A stretch of 64,000 bases of DNA, from assembly GCF_900111765.1 (NCBI RefSeq), contig NZ_FOIB01000012.1, positions 62,001 through 126,000 on the forward strand. Direction: 5' to 3'. Made by a program: the position numbers and the translations under genes. The notes beneath the pieces are model-generated. The model made no database searches. It saw only the letters and a program-made list of their open reading frames with translations, and was not told where the DNA came from. How positions within the stretch are numbered: the stretch's first letter is position 1; each line of letters opens with the position of its first letter. This document shows, in pieces, positions 62,501 to 64,000 of the stretch. The DNA comes from Myxococcus fulvus. Lineage in GTDB: Bacteria > Myxococcota > Myxococcia > Myxococcales > Myxococcaceae.

Positions 62501-64000
62501 GGACAACAGCTGCACGCAGGCCAGGTGCCCGCTGTCCGTCATCATCGGCGCGTCCAGCAGCTCCTCCACCCGGCGCCCGTCCAGGTGCTGGCGCACGCGC
62601 GCCTGTCCCTCGGCGAGCGCCTCCGTGTAGCCGTGCTCGGGCAGCTCCACGCCGAACAGCCGCAGCCCCTCGCGGCCCGCGGCGAGCGCCTCCGGGTATT
62701 TCCCCGTCATGAGGTTCGCGAGCACCTGGAGGACGTACAGGTCCGCCTTCTGGGGCGCGGACGCGGCGTGTCCGTGCGCGGTGCACAAGAGCTCCTCCGC
62801 CAGCTTCCCGTCGCCGGAGAGGTACGCGCACTCCGCGGCCTCCCTGTGCACCTGGAAGAGCCGCGCCTGTCGTCGAAGCCCCCCGTCCGCGGGCAGCAGC
62901 GACAAACCGCGGGTGAAGTACACCAGCGCCGCGCCGAAGGCGGAGGCCCCCTTGGCCTTGAAGCCCGCGCGGAAGAACAGCTCCGCCAGCTGCTCGCGCT
63001 CCTCGCTGTCGCCCAGCTGGCCGAGGCCCCGGTACAGGTGGTCCACCACCGCGAAGAGCCGCTCCTCCAGCGCCTCGCCCCTCGCGTCGTGCCACAGCTT
63101 GCGCCCCACGGCCAGGTGCAGCGCCTGGCGCTGCTCCTCGGTGAGCAGCGAGTACGCCGCCTGCCTGACGCGGTCGTGCGCGAAGCGGTAGGTGGCCGCG
63201 CGCCGCGCGCCGTCCGTCGTCGTCGGCGAGCGCGCGGGCTCGCTCTCGGGGACGAGCAGCCCTTCGCGCAGGAGGCTCCACAGCGCGGAGGCCGCGTCCT
63301 GCTCGTTCTCGTCGACGAGCGAGGACAGGAGGCCCAGCTCCACCTGGTCTCCCAGGCACGCGGCCACCTCCAGCACGTACTGGGTGCGCTCGGGCAGGCG
63401 GCGGATGGCGGCGAGCAGCAGCTCCACCACGTTCTCCGTCACCTCCACGCGGGACAGCCGCTCCAGCTCCCAGGTCCACGTGCCGCGCTCCCAGTCGAAG
63501 CGCAGGAGCCCGGACGCGTGCAGCAGGCGCAACAGCCGCGTGAGGAAGAGCGGGTTGCCCGCCGTCTTGCTCGCGAGCAGCCGGGCCAGGGGCGCCACCC
63601 GCGCGGGCTCCAGCTGGAAGGTGTCCGCGCACAGCGCGGTGATGGCGCCCACGTCCAGCGGCGCCAGCTCGAAGTCCTGGACCGGCAGCGTGTCCTGCTG
63701 GGCGAGCACGTCGAGCAGGCGCGACAGCGGGTGTCCGGGGCCCACCTCCTGCGGTCGCCACGCGCCGATGAAGAGGACGTGTCGCGAGCCCGGGTCCGTG
63801 CACAGGCTCTCCAAGAGCTGGAGCGAGCCGGGGTCCGCCCACTGCAGGTCATCCAGGAACAGCAGCAGCGCGTGGCGGGGCGTGGCCAGCGACTGCACGA
63901 AGGACTGGAAGAGCAGGTGGAAGCGCGCGGCGGCCTCCACCGGCCCCAGCGCGGGCGGTACCGGCTGCGGCCCGAGCAGCACCTCCAGCGCGGGCACCAC
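59504..64000 (-). CDS. Giant AAA-ATPase/GAF/sensor histidine kinase, C-terminal part
   Basis: The frame runs off the right edge, so only the last 1498 residues are seen. The visible part starts inside an AAA-type STAND ATPase, with Walker B LLLFLDDLQWADPGS (about 44-58). A TPR-like helical array covers about 270-920. Two GAF domains (about 950-1080 and 1105-1260, separated by a coiled coil) follow. The kinase core has SVASHELNTPLTSL with the phospho-His at about 1274, and N- and G-box motifs (LSNALKFGPG, DRGIGIAE, GLGLGLHL). Such myxobacterial proteins usually carry an N-terminal Ser/Thr kinase too; it is not in the window. Confidence 0.92.
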   Translation of the reverse strand: MVPALEVLLGPQPVPPALGPVEAAARFHLLFQSFVQSLATPRHALLLFLDDLQWADPGSLQLLESLCTDPGSRHVLFIGAWRPQEVGPGHPLSRLLDVLAQQDTLPVQDFELAPLDVGAITALCADTFQLEPARVAPLARLLASKTAGNPLFLTRLLRLLHASGLLRFDWERGTWTWELERLSRVEVTENVVELLLAAIRRLPERTQYVLEVAACLGDQVELGLLSSLVDENEQDAASALWSLLREGLLVPESEPARSPTTTDGARRAATYRFAHDRVRQAAYSLLTEEQRQALHLAVGRKLWHDARGEALEERLFAVVDHLYRGLGQLGDSEEREQLAELFFRAGFKAKGASAFGAALVYFTRGLSLLPADGGLRRQARLFQVHREAAECAYLSGDGKLAEELLCTAHGHAASAPQKADLYVLQVLANLMTGKYPEALAAGREGLRLFGVELPEHGYTEALAEGQARVRQHLDGRRVEELLDAPMMTDSGHLACVQLLSELVTPAFFVDPDLFAWLNTLALALTLEHGNSRWAPAVHAVQGMLLASRGEVEEAQAYGHLGVALARKLGDARQECRALISLTLNVNHWRAPLRTSLSLLRRAVTTGLASGDLQFTSYALTTVVSTELAMGTELVRILGSIDTALSYSRRANVQGMVDVSILYRQAIRALQGRTRTPARLDDDDFDESAYLASDRAEQTNLYLLAMMKLFVAYVMGDIDEALRMSREALPYVHYTQGFFRNVDFNVLTSLTLLARASRAPLEKASLLSHVESNQRRLEVWARTCPENFRHKHQLVAAEVARLEDRALEAMRSYDSAIDGAHTEGFLQDEALANELAGRFHQQQGHRRLVPLYLRAALDCYVRWGAQAKVTQLEEEFPELATRVDRPWVEPGATTAAPTPPGASLDLLTLLKASETLVGEVVLDRLLEKLMAVCFEAAGATRGALVLDEGASLQVCAVGASSEPVSLERTPLESSHQVPVTLVEHAFRTGETLVLADAAHQGRFVGDAYVVRRAVKSALVVPIQRHGNTVGVLYLENDLATRAFTPERVGVLRTLSSQIAISLENSRLFEQLHVEVQERRRAERAVRFLADTGLALAESLDVEVMLGNAMRRVVPFLADWCIVTVVERGEHLRVLSATHVDARKEARLKQMLEKYPVDWTSPPALIHALRTGQPFLRADVTDFNLREHGHGQEYIDLLRDIGSRAAMHVPLIAGGKTLGVATFVSGAPGRRYTDADLGLAQELSRRVAVCLDNARLYREAQDAVRLRDEFLSVASHELNTPLTSLRLMVQTLLRHTPPGLPPHAVRALRTLDGQTLKLATLVEEMLDISRLQAGRMDLHLTRVDLADLIHHAARRLAEPLERAGCALELHLDGPLWGNWDGARLGQVLVHLLSNALKFGPGKPITLRAWEDDGRVRVSVTDRGIGIAEDRLADIFERFERAVSVRAYGGLGLGLHLVREILTALGGSIHVESTPGEGSTFTVELPTGPEPQKSSYSIEMT

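Overview
This GC-rich window (near 70% by eye, with the usual dense false antisense frames) looks like the chromosome of a myxobacterium of the Myxococcus/Corallococcus type. The evidence is many lipobox proteins, a MYXO-CTERM-like sorting tail on a secreted glucoamylase homologue, a sigma factor resembling the gmx1 group of Myxococcus and Gemmata, a one-component AAA-ATPase/GAF/histidine-kinase giant, and sigma54-type regulation. No rRNA, tRNA, CRISPR array, prophage or insertion sequence was found.

Layout. 1-7.3 kb: metabolic and stress genes (DoxX fragment, nicotinate phosphoribosyltransferase with a TrxC-type thioredoxin, D-lactate dehydrogenase, a triple-domain universal stress protein, iron superoxide dismutase, an ankyrin protein). 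7.3-14.7 kb: cell-envelope proteins, a paraoxonase (PON)-like enzyme, a LysR regulator, a CHRD protein and an LVIVD-repeat lipoprotein. 14.8-28.6 kb: SDR oxidoreductase, ApaH-like phosphatase with an atypical sigma factor, alanine racemase, lipid A-type acyltransferase, M1 aminopeptidase lipoprotein, crotonase, a PRPP-synthetase-like / phosphoribosyltransferase / hydrolase cluster, oligoribonuclease, a receiver protein and an acyl-CoA ligase.

28.8-41.7 kb: one long co-directional operon for a MacB-like export system: periplasmic adaptor, ATPase, two ~805-aa permeases, a second ATPase, a third permease, then an NtrC-type sigma54 activator and a membrane histidine kinase. Its first gene is preceded by a good -24/-12 sigma54 promoter, so the regulator pair probably controls its own transporter.

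41.7-49.9 kb: small cysteine-rich exported proteins, a VOC protein, membrane proteins, a Crp/Fnr regulator, a decayed Mrr restriction endonuclease, the GH15 protein, a DUF1643-like protein and a very basic Arg/Thr-rich protein. 50-64 kb: a TonB-dependent receptor carrying a TonB-like domain with a partner lipoprotein, a bacterial GRAS-domain protein, a PncC/CinA-type amidase, an SpoIIAA-like protein, an M4 metalloprotease with C-terminal PPC domains behind a repeat-rich promoter region, a classical terminator, and the C-terminal 1498 residues of the giant kinase, which runs off the window.

The most notable items are the GRAS protein, the PON homologue with essentially the whole vertebrate active site, the self-contained sigma54-controlled transporter operon, and the repeated GACGTGTTT motif in front of the M4 protease.
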